From Phycisphaerales bacterium (lineage in GTDB: Bacteria; Planctomycetota; Phycisphaerae; UBA1845; Fen-1342), in assembly GCA_016716475.1 (NCBI GenBank), contig JADJWG010000001.1, positions 868,001-932,000 of the forward strand: 64,000 bases of DNA. Direction: 5' to 3'. The notes beneath the pieces are model-generated. The model was not told the DNA's origin, made no database searches, and was given only the letters and a program-made list of their open reading frames with translations. The position numbers were made by a program, and so were the translations under genes. Shown piece by piece: positions 55,471 to 64,000 of this stretch. Position 1 is the first letter of the stretch. Each line of letters starts with the position of its first letter.

Positions 55471-56958
55471 ATGACAGAGAGTAAGCCCAAGCCCCCCGAG
55501 ACTGCGAGCAAGGGTCTCGGCCGCACCTGGGTGCTGGTCGTCCTCGGAGTCGCCGCACTGGGCACCGCATTCGGTATCACCTGGCTGCTGGTCACGATCT
55601 TCGAGCACAAGCAGGAAGCGCGCAATCCCTTCTTCCGCGTGGTCGAGTTGGATGATGACACCTACGACCCCGCCGTGTGGGGCAAGAACTTCCCGCTGCA
55701 GTACGACAGCTACATGCGCACGGTCGACATGGAACGCACCCGGCACGGCGGCAGCGAGGCAATCGTGCGCGAGCCCACGACCGACGATCCGCGGTCCGAG
55801 GTCGCGCAGTCCAAGATCGAGCTCGATCCACGGCTCAAGCGGATGTGGGCGGGTTACGCCTTCGCGGTCGACTTCCGTGAAGAGCGCGGCCATGCCTACA
55901 TGCTCGAGGATCAGACCTACACTCAGCGCGTGTTGCAGTTCAATCAACCCGGTACCTGTCTGAACTGCCACGCCTCGACCTACGAGGCCTACAAGAAGCT
56001 GGGCAACGGCGACATCGTGAAGGGCTTCGAGCAGATGAACGCCCTGCCCTATGAGGAAGCCCGCGCACACGTCTCCCACCCGGTCGCATGCATCGATTGC
56101 CACGACTCCCAGACGCTGCAACTCCGGATCACACGCCCCGCCTTCATGGAGGGCATTCGCGTCGCCAAGGCGGCCGAAGGCATCGCGAACTACGACGTCA
56201 ACACCATGGCCACGCGCCAGGAAATGCGCTCCTTTGTCTGCGCACAGTGCCACGTAGAGTACTATTTTGCGGGCCAGGAGAAGCGGCTCACGTACCCCTG
56301 GCACAAGGGACGCAAAGCCGATGAGATCCTCGCCTATTTCGACGAAATCGGCTTCGCCGACTGGACCCACGCCGAAACCGGCGCCCGCATGCTGAAGGCG
56401 CAGCATCCGGAGTTTGAAATGTGGAGCCAGGGCATTCACAGCCGGGCGGGTGTCGCGTGCGCCGACTGCCACATGCCCTACCAGCGCGTCGGCGCCATGA
56501 AGGTCAGTGACCACCACGTCCGCAGCCCGCTGCTCAACATCGCGAATGCCTGCCAGACCTGCCACCGCGCCCCGGAAAGCGAGCTGCTCGCTCGGGCCGA
56601 AACCATTCAGGACCGCTTTCTCTTTGCGCGCAACCTCGCTCTCGATGCCCTCGTGGAGCTGATCGACGATATCGTGGCCGCCCGCACCGCCGGTGCTACG
56701 GATGAGCAGCTCGTCGAGGCCCGTGACTTCCAGCGCAAGGCCAGCTTCCTGATCGATTTCATCGAAGCGGAGAATTCGGCCGGCTTCCACGCCCCGCAGG
56801 AAGCCATGCGCGTCGCCACGATCGCGATGGACTACTGCCGCCAGGGCCAGAATGCGCTGCGCGGTCTGCCACGAGCCCCGGCGCCGACAACCACCCGCGA
56901 AGAATCCGCGCCGGGCGAAAGTGAAGAACAGGAGGCCGCGGTCGCCGCACGGCCGTAG
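55471..56958 (+). CDS. nrfA: Ammonia-forming cytochrome c nitrite reductase (CxxCH type)
   Basis: A 495-residue pentaheme enzyme with AAAGGAG before the ATG at 55471. A hydrophobic anchor spans about 19-43. Heme motifs start at Cys 163, 207, 257, 330 and 361. The catalytic first motif is CLNCH instead of the usual CxxCK, so the catalytic heme should have His rather than Lys ligation. Active-site residues are present: Arg 139 in RGHAY, Tyr 264 or 265 in VEYYF, His 323 in QGIHS. It reduces nitrite to ammonium with six electrons from NrfH. The C-terminus ends in a Glu/Ala-rich tail. Confidence 0.9.
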   Translation: MTESKPKPPETASKGLGRTWVLVVLGVAALGTAFGITWLLVTIFEHKQEARNPFFRVVELDDDTYDPAVWGKNFPLQYDSYMRTVDMERTRHGGSEAIVREPTTDDPRSEVAQSKIELDPRLKRMWAGYAFAVDFREERGHAYMLEDQTYTQRVLQFNQPGTCLNCHASTYEAYKKLGNGDIVKGFEQMNALPYEEARAHVSHPVACIDCHDSQTLQLRITRPAFMEGIRVAKAAEGIANYDVNTMATRQEMRSFVCAQCHVEYYFAGQEKRLTYPWHKGRKADEILAYFDEIGFADWTHAETGARMLKAQHPEFEMWSQGIHSRAGVACADCHMPYQRVGAMKVSDHHVRSPLLNIANACQTCHRAPESELLARAETIQDRFLFARNLALDALVELIDDIVAARTAGATDEQLVEARDFQRKASFLIDFIEAENSAGFHAPQEAMRVATIAMDYCRQGQNALRGLPRAPAPTTTREESAPGESEEQEAAVAARP

Positions 56959-57014
56959 ATCCGGGCGGGGCGAAGAACGCCCTCGGGATGCTCTGTGGCG
57001 CGCTGCGGGATGGT

Positions 57015-57407
57015 CTAGAGTGCTTCGCTGGAAGCCGGTGGCAACGATCCGGAGTGCGAGCTCGGAGCCGCGAAACCCGCGAGAATCTGCGGCAGGCGCT
57101 GGGTAAAGGTCGAGCGCGGGAGCACCTGCCCGGCGCCGGCAGCCCGCGCCGCCGCGGCCAATTCGACCTCGACATGCGAGAGGAATGCGACGATCGGCAA
57201 GTCCGCACGGAGGGCTCGTGCCCGCCGGATCAGCGCCTCGGGATCACCAGCGGCATGCAAATCCACGAGCAGGCCATCCGCATTCGCAAGCCTGGCCTCA
57301 GCCGCAGCACAGTCGCGAACCGTACACAGCGTCTTGCCAACTGCCGCCGCCGTGGCGGCCAATTTTGATTCAAAGAACAGGTCACTGACGAGCGCAACGA
57401 TCGCCAT
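57015..57407 (-). CDS. Receiver-like (CheY-fold) hypothetical protein
   Basis: A 130-residue protein. GGAGGAG lies ten bases upstream of the ATG at 57407. The alternating strands and helices (IVALVSDLFFESKLAATA, GLLVDLHA, LPIVAFLSHVEVELAAAA, GAGQVLPRSTF) resemble a response-regulator receiver. The acidic pocket is incomplete: the expected Asp pair at the N-terminus is reduced to one Asp, and the phospho-acceptor position is LLVDLH. The Lys equivalent is replaced by Arg (PRSTF). It may be a pseudo-receiver. It lies downstream of the aconitase gene on the same strand. Confidence 0.55.
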   Translation of the reverse strand: MAIVALVSDLFFESKLAATAAAVGKTLCTVRDCAAAEARLANADGLLVDLHAAGDPEALIRRARALRADLPIVAFLSHVEVELAAAARAAGAGQVLPRSTFTQRLPQILAGFAAPSSHSGSLPPASSEAL

Positions 57408-57459
57408 CTTACGCAAGCTCCTCCACCAGGCACGCGGTGTCACAGCGACTCGCCGGCTG

Positions 57460-60181
57460 CTACACCGCCCGCAGCAGGGAACGGAGGACCAGCGGTAGCA
57501 CACCTCCGTGGCGGTAATACGTCACTTCGACCGGCGTATCGATCCGACAGCGAACCTGGAACTCGATGTGCTTTTGCGTATCCGGATTCGTCGCAACGAC
57601 AGTCAGCAACTGCCCCGCCTTGAGCTCATCGCTCAAGTCCGGGATGTCATAGAAGCCGTGACCGGTCAGGCCGAGTGTTTCGTAAGATTCCCCCGGCAGG
57701 AATTGCAGGGGCAGCACCCCCATACCGACCAAATTGCTGCGGTGGATGCGCTCGAAGCTGATCGCGATCACAGCCCGGACTCCGAGCAGCAGTGTGCCCT
57801 TTGCGGCCCAATCACGCGAACTGCCCATCCCGTAGTCCCGGCCGGCCAAGATGATGAGCGGCGTGTTCGACGCGCGGTACTTCATCGCGGCGTCGTAGAT
57901 GCTCATCTGGTTACCGGTGGAGAGGTGGATCGTCAGGCCACCCTCGGTACCGGGGGCAAGCAGGTTCCGAATCCTCGGGTTCGCCAGCGTGCCGCGCGTC
58001 ATCACACGGTCATTTCCGCGCCGCGCACCGTAGCTGTTGAACTCCGCAACCTCGACCCCCTCCTCCTGGAGATAACGACCCGCCGGAGAAGTCGGATCGA
58101 TCGATCCGGCCGGGCTGATGTGATCCGTCGTGACACTGTCCCCCAGCAGCGCCAGGCAACGGGCTTGCAGCAGCGGCCCGATCGGTCCGGGCTCCGGCGC
58201 CAACTCCTGGAAGAAGGGCGGCTCCTGGATATAGGTGCTGCCCTCGTCCCAGTCGTACACCGAACCGTCGCCGACGCCCAGCTTCTGCCACTCCGGCGGA
58301 CCCGCAAAGACGTCAGCATAGCGCTCCCGGAACCCTTCCGGCGTCACACAGCGCTGAATGAGCTCGTCGATCTCCGCGCGTGTCGGCCACACGTCCCGGA
58401 GGTAAACCGGCTGTCCCTGTGAATCCGTGCCGAGCGGTTCGTGCAGCGGATCGAGATCGACGGTTCCCGCCAGCGCGTAGGCCACCACCAGCGGTGGTGA
58501 GGCAAGGTAATTCGCTTTGACATCCGGGTTGATACGACCCTCGAAATTGCGGTTGCCGCTCAGCACGGACGCGGCAATCAACTCGCTTTCACGCACTGCA
58601 CCACGGATCGCCTCCGGCAGCGGACCGCTGTTGCCGATGCACGTCGTGCAGCCGTACCCCACCGTGTGGAACCCGAGTTGTTCCAGGTACGGCGTCAGGC
58701 CGGCTGCATCCAGATAGTGCGTCACCACCCGCGAGCCGGGCGCCAGCGAAGTTTTCACCCACGGCCGGACACGCAGGCCGCGCTCCGCCGCCTTCTTCGC
58801 AACCAGCCCCGCGGCGATCATCACCGACGGATTGCTCGTGTTCGTACAGCTCGTAATGGCTGCGATCACCACCGCCCCGTGCCCAAGCTGCGCCTTCGTC
58901 CCATTCGTCGGCACGCTGGCCGTCCGGGCGAGTTGCGCCTCGGCCAGTGCAAAGCCGCGCTCCTTCAGCGGGGCACGCAACGCCTGGCGAAAAGAAGTCT
59001 GCATGGCGGACAATGCCACGCGATCCTGTGGTCGCTTGGGGCCCGCCAGGCACGGCTCCACGCTGGCAAGGTCAAGCTCGACCGTTTGCGTATAGCTCGG
59101 ATCGGGGCTTTCCGCCGTGCGGAATAGCCCCTGCTCACGGCTATATCGCTCGGTAAGCTCGACGTCCTCGGCCGGCCGGCCGGTCAGCCGCAGGTACTCG
59201 AGCGTACGCTCGTCGATCGGGAAGAAGCCACAGGTGGCACCATACTCGGGCGCCATGTTCGCGATAGTCGCCCGGTCGGGGAGACTCATGCTCGCCAAGC
59301 CCTCTCCAAAGAACTCGACGAACTTGTCAACCACGCCGAGCGCGCGGAGTAGTTCCGTCACGCGCAGCACGAGGTCAGTCGCTGTTGCACCTTCGCGCAG
59401 CGCTCCCGACAGGCGCACGCCGACCACCTCCGGCATGCGCATGTACATCGGCTGGCCGAGCATGCACGCCTCGGCCTCGATGCCACCCACGCCCCAACCC
59501 AGCACACCGAGCCCGTTGATCATCGTCGTGTGGCTGTCCGTGCCGACCAGCGTATCCGGAAACGCCTGCATGCGACCGTCGACCGCGCGCCGCAGCACGC
59601 CGCGCGCGAGAAACTCGAGGTTGACCTGGTGGACGATCCCGGTCGCCGGCGGTACGACGCGGAAGCCCTGGAAGGCCTGTTGACCCCAGCCGCAGAAACT
59701 CGTAGCGCTCGCGGTTGCGCTGAAACTCCAGCCGGGCGTTCAAGGCCAGTGCGTCCGCCTTACCGAAGTGATCCACCTGCACCGAGTGATCGATGACCAG
59801 GTCGACCGGGATCTGCGGGTTGATCTTCTGGGGATCCCCTCCCAGGCGCGCCATCGCCGAACGCATCGCCGCCAGATCGACCAGCGCGGGCACACCCGTA
59901 AAGTCCTGGAGGATGATGCGCGCCGGCAGGAACGGAATTTCCTGATCGCCATTGCCCGTGGCGGACCAGGCGGCCAGAGTCCGGACGTGTTCGTCCAGCA
60001 CCGTGAACCCGTTCACGTTGCGCAGCACACTCTCCAACAGAATACGCACGGAATAGGGCAGCCGCGCCAACTCCGCGAGACCGGCCTGCTCGAGCGCCGC
60101 CAAGCGAAAGAACTCAAACTCGCCGCCGCTGGTGGAGAGCAGGGCGCGGGCGTTGAAGGAGTCGGAGTGGGACTGGGTCAT
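57460..60181 (-). pseudogene. acnA: Aconitate hydratase A, frameshifted by one base
   Basis: GGGAGGT precedes the ATG at 60181. The first part (60181 to about 59690) reads in one frame and includes ILQDFTGVPALVDLAAMR and PVDLVIDHSVQVDHFG. The rest (about 59688 to 57460) continues in another frame: PDTLVGTDSHTTMINGLGVL, SCTNTSNPSV, CTTCIGN and DYGMGSSRDWAAKG. Removing the single extra base at 59689 restores a continuous protein of about 906 residues with all three cluster cysteines and the active-site DSHT. TCA-cycle citrate/isocitrate isomerisation is the normal role. As given, the gene would make two fragments; an assembly error, a mutation or programmed frameshifting are possible. Confidence 0.85.
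59689..59689 (-). other. Extra base causing the acnA frameshift
   Basis: On the coding strand TTTCTGCGGCTGGGGTCAA gives FLR then LGS. Dropping the C after CGG gives FLRWGQ, the expected aconitase sequence. The base is not in a long homopolymer. Confidence 0.75.
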
Positions 60182-60296
60182 TGGTCGTACCTCCCGGGCG
60201 ACGGCGCACCACGCGCCGTTGGAATCTGACATCGTTGGAATGGGGAGCCGCGGCCGCGTGGTCGCGCTCAGCTTCTACGGAGTGGCTGCGTACGAA

Positions 60297-61442
60297 TCAC
60301 CGCAACCCAATTGAGCCGGCTGTCCTTGGATCGAGCAGTCCGTCGAGCTGCGCACGGCCGCCGGTCTCGAACTCGGGAAACGGCTCGGGCTCCGGCTCCG
60401 GGATCGGCTCCCACTCCGGCTCCGGTTCCGGCTCGGGCTCGGGCGCCGGTTCCGGGTCCGGCTCGGGAATGGGATCGTGTATGGGATCATCGATTGGCTC
60501 GATGCCGGGATCATGGCTTGGATCGGGCAGCGGTTCATCGGGCGGCAGATCCGGCAGCGGCTCCGGCACGGGCGGGGGCGGAACCGTCGGTCGCACGCCG
60601 GGACGCGGTGCCGGGGTCGCCGGATCAGGGCGGCGCACCGCCGGACGGGCCGCCTCGCCGGGTCGTGGCGGCAGAGAATTTGGCCGGGGAGTCAGCAGCC
60701 GTGCCGTTCGGATCATGGGCGGATTCACGGGCTGCGACAGCTCCTGCGGGTACTGCGGATTGGGCTGGCGCTCCACGGCCGCGATGCGATCCAGCACATC
60801 GAGTCCGGAGATCACGCGGCCGAAGACGGTATAGCCGTAGCCGTCCACGCTGGGGTGATCGAGCTTGGGATTGTCGGCCAGATTGAAGAAGAACTCGCAT
60901 GTGGCGGAATTGGGGTTACGCGCGCGAGCCGCGGCGATTGTGCCACGGACATTCCGGAGCGGCGAGTGCCGGGCCTCGTTCTGAATAGCGCGGCGGATGC
61001 CATCGCGGACCTTGTCGCCGATACCACGATATCCGCCGCCCTGTGCGAGGTACTGCGGCACCACGCGATGGAAGATCGTCCCATCGTAGAAGCTCGCATC
61101 GACGTACTGCAGGAAGTTCTCGACCGTTCGCGGGGCGTGCTCCGGCTCCAGTTCCACGACGATGTTGCCCCAGATCTGCGCCCCCTGTGCGATCTGCAGC
61201 AACACCTGCGGCTTCACCTCTGCGGCGTTCGTGTTGGCCTGTGCTACGGGTGGTCCGCCTGGGCGCACCGCGTGGTCCGTCCGAGTTCGCACCCGCGGCC
61301 GCTCGGTGGCGGTCGGGGCATTACCCGGCGTAGCCGCCGGCTCTGCCTGGGCAGGTGGGCGCGGAGTTTCCTGGGCTTCTGCCAACCCGGCCAGCAGCCC
61401 CCCTACCGTGCACAGCGCGATCCAGCCGTATCGCTTGAACAT
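60297..61442 (-). CDS. Exported cyclophilin-type peptidyl-prolyl isomerase with acidic Pro-rich tail
   Basis: A 381-residue protein. The ATG at 61442 starts a signal peptide ending near GLAEAQ. A Pro/Ala/Thr linker follows, then the cyclophilin domain at about 75-245 (NIVVELEPEHAPRTVENFLQ, YDGTIFHRVVPQYLAQGGGY, EFFFNLADNPKLDHP, GYTVFGRVISGLDVLD). Catalytic Arg (HRV) and Phe/Gln positions are kept. The last 120 residues are Pro, Glu and Asp: repeated P-E-P-E and D-P units ending LDGLLDPRTAGSIGLR. Folding of exported proteins is the likely role; the tail could bind calcium or spread along the wall, which is inference. Confidence 0.85.
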   Translation of the reverse strand: MFKRYGWIALCTVGGLLAGLAEAQETPRPPAQAEPAATPGNAPTATERPRVRTRTDHAVRPGGPPVAQANTNAAEVKPQVLLQIAQGAQIWGNIVVELEPEHAPRTVENFLQYVDASFYDGTIFHRVVPQYLAQGGGYRGIGDKVRDGIRRAIQNEARHSPLRNVRGTIAAARARNPNSATCEFFFNLADNPKLDHPSVDGYGYTVFGRVISGLDVLDRIAAVERQPNPQYPQELSQPVNPPMIRTARLLTPRPNSLPPRPGEAARPAVRRPDPATPAPRPGVRPTVPPPPVPEPLPDLPPDEPLPDPSHDPGIEPIDDPIHDPIPEPDPEPAPEPEPEPEPEWEPIPEPEPEPFPEFETGGRAQLDGLLDPRTAGSIGLR

Positions 61443-61511
61443 GACGAGCGCCTTCTCAAAGTTCCCGCGCCACTCCCACACATGAAACCACGCCCCCCAC
61501 TACCTAGCAGC

Positions 61512-61949
61512 TTAGTGTCCACCCGGCGGCGCCGCCACCCCGACCAGACGGTTGTACACATCTTCCGGGAGAGCTAACGGCCGACCGTTACGCCCGACGG
61601 ACACCAGCGTTGAAGCCCCTTCCGTAAGCGTCGCACCATCCCGCAGGATGCGGTAGGAGTGCTCAACCATGACCGGCGTCATCCGTTCCGTGCGCGTGAT
61701 CAGCATCAACCGGTCATCATAGCGGGCCGGCAGCTTGTACTTGCACGAGAGCCGGGCCACCACATAGAAGATCCCCATTTCTTCCATGTCCCGATAGGCG
61801 ATTCCGTTCGACCGCAGCAGTTCCGTGCGCCCGATTTCGAAATACACGAAATACTGCGCGTGGTGGAGGTACCCCATCGCATCCGTCTCCGCATAGCGCA
61901 CGCGGATTTCAACTTCACATTCCTGCCGGGGTCCTGCCATCGCGGGCAT
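61512..61949 (-). CDS. Acyl-CoA thioesterase, YbgC/4HBT family
   Basis: A 145-residue hotdog-fold protein. VRYAETDAMGYLHHAQYFVYFEIGR-like residues 17-41 include the catalytic Asp in ETDAMG and the conserved His-x-x-Tyr/Phe segment. The rest (FYVVARLSCKYKLPARYDD, TERMTPVMVEHSYRI) fits the YbgC subfamily. It hydrolyses short acyl-CoA thioesters; the in-cell substrate is unclear. Two ATGs are possible, 61949 and 61940; AGGAG is very close to the first and eleven bases from the second. It is monocistronic between the cyclophilin and the metallophosphoesterase. Confidence 0.85.
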   Translation of the reverse strand: MPAMAGPRQECEVEIRVRYAETDAMGYLHHAQYFVYFEIGRTELLRSNGIAYRDMEEMGIFYVVARLSCKYKLPARYDDRLMLITRTERMTPVMVEHSYRILRDGATLTEGASTLVSVGRNGRPLALPEDVYNRLVGVAAPPGGH

Positions 61950-62033
61950 ATCTCCTGACTTCGCTGATACGGCGGCCAGAACCGGCCGCCTCCCCCGCCG
62001 TGCGGTCCGCAGCGACCACGCACCTACCCGGCC

Positions 62034-62876
62034 CTAGCGCCCGTCATACAGGCGCGTGCCGAGCAGGTCCTCGAGTTGCGGTTGGGCCAGAATTTTCTGT
62101 ACCGCCCGCTCGACATCGTACTCGACTCGGATGAACTCGATCTGCTCGATGCTGCAACTCAGCGCCTGCGCAACAAGACTCTCGGTCTCATCCCCACCTT
62201 CATCCGGGCGGCGATACACGACGACGTAGCACGCCCGCGGCTCACGATCACGTGGCTGCCCCACACTGCCCACGTTGACAATCGCGCGCTCATCGTCCAC
62301 CTCGTAGAATGGTGAGTCCGGCAGCTCGTGTGGGGGATCAAAGTACGGATCGTCCACGAACACCCCTGGCTGGTGCGTATGTCCTACGAAGCACACGCGG
62401 GCATCCAGCCGCTCGAAGTTCGCAATGACCTTCTGCGGGTTCGTGAAGACATCCTCCGGAAAGATGTACTCGTTCATGGGGCGGCGCGGCGACGCATGCA
62501 CGAAGAGCAGGTCACGCTCCTTCACGCGGATCGGCAACCCACCGAGAAACGCCCATCGCTTCCGGCGCAGTTTCAGATCGGACTCGTCTTCCAGTACGCT
62601 TCGCGTCCAATAGCACGCCTTCTCGGCCGGCGGGTTGAAATTGGTCGGTTCGAACAGCACTGCATGGTCGTGGTTCCCCATGATCGTCAGGCGGCAGCGT
62701 TTCCGCACCAGGTCAAGGCACTCTTTCGGATTCGCCCCGTATCCCACGACGTCTCCGAGGCAAACAACCTCCTGGATGCCGCGCTCGTCAATGTCACGAA
62801 AAACCGCCTCCAACGCTTCAAAGTTGGAGTGGATATCGCTGATGATCGCGAATCGATTGTCCCTGGCCGCTGGCAT
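62034..62876 (-). CDS. Calcineurin-like metallophosphoesterase, YfcE/ApaH-like
   Basis: A 280-residue cytoplasmic protein. AAAGGGT precedes the ATG at 62876 by seven bases. Metal motifs are complete: SDIHSN (12-17), GDVVGYG (about 41-47), GNHDH (about 67-71), VHASPR and GHTHQP. The block SDIHSNFEALEAV and the long GDVVGYGANP segment are those of a common predicted phosphoesterase subfamily with unknown substrate. A promoter lies at 63023-63051. It is unrelated in architecture to the large phosphoesterase in the VgrG island. Confidence 0.85.
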   Translation of the reverse strand: MPAARDNRFAIISDIHSNFEALEAVFRDIDERGIQEVVCLGDVVGYGANPKECLDLVRKRCRLTIMGNHDHAVLFEPTNFNPPAEKACYWTRSVLEDESDLKLRRKRWAFLGGLPIRVKERDLLFVHASPRRPMNEYIFPEDVFTNPQKVIANFERLDARVCFVGHTHQPGVFVDDPYFDPPHELPDSPFYEVDDERAIVNVGSVGQPRDREPRACYVVVYRRPDEGGDETESLVAQALSCSIEQIEFIRVEYDVERAVQKILAQPQLEDLLGTRLYDGR

Positions 62877-63193
62877 CGCGTGACCCTTTGGCAACGCAGC
62901 CCGACACCGAGCCGGCGCCGGTACGGCCGGAGCATCCGGCCGCCGCACGTTGCGCACAAACACTCGACGGGAGCCGTGCAGGCGCCTCGTCCCCGCGCGG
63001 CGGCTTCCCCACGGTCGCACGTAGCATAGATGACCGCGGACGGCGAATCAATCGGCCCGACCGCGCGGATTCTGCACACCGCTGCACCACGCAGCCGCGC
63101 ACGTTGCAACTCCCGGTTCCACCCTGAATACCCCACAGCGCCGGCCGCGTTTGAATCACCGCATCCGACCAGACAAGATCCGACAGCGAAGCC
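62877..63193. other. Intergenic region, 317 bases
   Basis: It contains the promoter at 63023-63051 for the downstream metallophosphoesterase gene. Nothing else was recognised. Confidence 0.55.
63023..63051 (-). promoter_or_regulatory. Sigma-70-like promoter of the metallophosphoesterase gene
   Basis: On the minus strand, TTGATT (63051-63046), a 17-base spacer, then TATGCT (63028-63023). The start codon is about 150 bases downstream. Confidence 0.55.
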
Positions 63194-64000
63194 CTATTCC
63201 AGATCAAAGTAGCCGTTGTCGTCGGCTTCACCGAACCACCCGAGACCGGCCGCCACCGCATCTCCCGCGTACCAGCCACTTTGATACGTGTATGTCCGCG
63301 GGCGACCGTCGACATGACCATCGCCCCAGGCGACCTGCACCCGGCCGCGGTGTCGGAAGTGCAGTGAAGGGTCCGCCCGAGCCGCCCAGGCAAGGTACTC
63401 GGGATGAAACCGCGGCTCGGCAAAACTATATTCGATGACACCCTGGACGACCCCTGCGAAGGCCGTGTCGGCAAACAACAGCGTAGCCGCCGGGCGGCGG
63501 ATCATCTCGATTCGGACCCCGGCCGCATCTGTCCGGACCCCATACGAGGTGCTTCCGCGGACCCGCTGCAACACGCGTCCGACATAGGCCTGGTTGTAGC
63601 CATAGCCGCCGTTGCCTTGCTCAAACGCGCCGAACTGCCGTATGAAGTCACGCTGGCTGGGACACGCACGGATCCTGGCATCCTCGCCCAGATAGCGGGC
63701 GAGGGGCCCATGCGCAGCATCGAATGGCGCCGCAACCGTACCACGTACACCATGCCACCGGTGCAGGTTGGTTTGAATATCCCGAGCTCCTGGGCAGAGG
63801 TGGCCGCGCTCATCCCCGCTATAGCCGAAATTCGCCAGCACGATCTGCCGCAGATTCGAGGCGCACACCACGGCGCGGGCCTGCTCCCTGGCAGCGCCAA
63901 GTGTCGGCAGTAGCATCGCCAGCAGGAGTGCGATTACGCTGACCGACACGAGCAGTTCCAGCAGCGTGAAACCGGGGTGCGAGCTGCGCGGACCACGATG
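63194..64000 (-). CDS. Prepilin-like exported protein (H-x9-DG type), 5' end outside window
   Basis: The frame is open to the window edge, so the N-terminus is missing, probably only a few residues. It reads HPGFTLLELLVSVSVIALLL: the prepilin peptidase motif G-FTLLELL followed by a hydrophobic helix, as in type II secretion pseudopilins and DUF1559-like planctomycete proteins. The C-terminal part holds RHRGRVQVAWGDGHVDG, an H-x9-DG-type motif seen in this family. It is probably processed and surface-exposed. Planctomycetes carry many such paralogs; their function is unclear. Confidence 0.85.
   Translation of the reverse strand, partial: HRGPRSSHPGFTLLELLVSVSVIALLLAMLLPTLGAAREQARAVVCASNLRQIVLANFGYSGDERGHLCPGARDIQTNLHRWHGVRGTVAAPFDAAHGPLARYLGEDARIRACPSQRDFIRQFGAFEQGNGGYGYNQAYVGRVLQRVRGSTSYGVRTDAAGVRIEMIRRPAATLLFADTAFAGVVQGVIEYSFAEPRFHPEYLAWAARADPSLHFRHRGRVQVAWGDGHVDGRPRTYTYQSGWYAGDAVAAGLGWFGEADDNGYFDLE

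Noticed and set aside
60181..60834. Plus-strand frame with SGSGSG repeats
   Set aside because: It is the antisense of the PEPE/DP tail of the cyclophilin.

Overview
This high-GC window most resembles a chromosome segment from Planctomycetota, probably a Phycisphaerae-like lineage. The evidence is a 16S rRNA gene not followed by 23S/5S, secreted Cys/Asp/Asn-rich proteins ending in dockerin-like repeats, a PEP-CTERM protein, a prepilin-like protein with a C-terminal H-x9-DG-type motif, a GH109-type oxidoreductase-fold enzyme, and ECF sigma factors paired with TPR-bearing Ser/Thr kinases. No insertion sequence, integrase or CRISPR array was seen.

Layout. 1-4500: a partial collagen-like lipoprotein, a BFD-like 2Fe-2S protein, an alpha/beta hydrolase and a long coiled-coil protein. 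4600-11250: two tandem paralogous secreted dockerin-type proteins with the same -35/-10 hexamers, long leaders, near-identical 3' ends and 3' hairpins that differ by a compensatory base-pair change. 11500-20900: a lipoprotein, an NCS2-like permease, small conserved proteins, rpiB next to a TsaC/YwlE-type fusion, a PEP-CTERM protein and a beta-propeller lipoprotein. 21200-23450: 16S rRNA with a boxB/boxA-like leader, then tRNA-Ser(CGA). 23650-28930: a secreted trypsin-like protease and two fibre-like secreted proteins. 29090-36660: two convergent ECF sigma/TPR-kinase modules.

36900-47400 is the most unusual part: a minus-strand island encoding VgrG, an Hcp fused to LysM-like and peptidoglycan-binding domains, a large metallophosphoesterase, a PAAR protein, a possible caspase/CHAT-like cysteine protease and three small proteins with PepSY-like segments joined by 4-base start/stop overlaps. 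No T6SS sheath, baseplate or ClpV gene lies in the window, so it looks like an orphan effector-delivery module with candidate immunity genes.

47970-50500 holds an MlaF-type ATPase and the GH109-type protein. 50550-56960 is a nitrosative-stress/ammonification block: a Crp/Fnr regulator, a ferredoxin, short-form hydroxylamine reductase Hcp, a YgbA-type protein, a methyltransferase, NrfH and NrfA, with a TTGAT-N4-GTCAA site in the divergent promoter region. 57000-64000 holds a receiver-like protein, an aconitase gene broken by one extra base, a cyclophilin with an acidic proline-rich tail, a thioesterase, a metallophosphoesterase and a partial prepilin-like protein.

All functional calls come from reading motifs; no database search was run.
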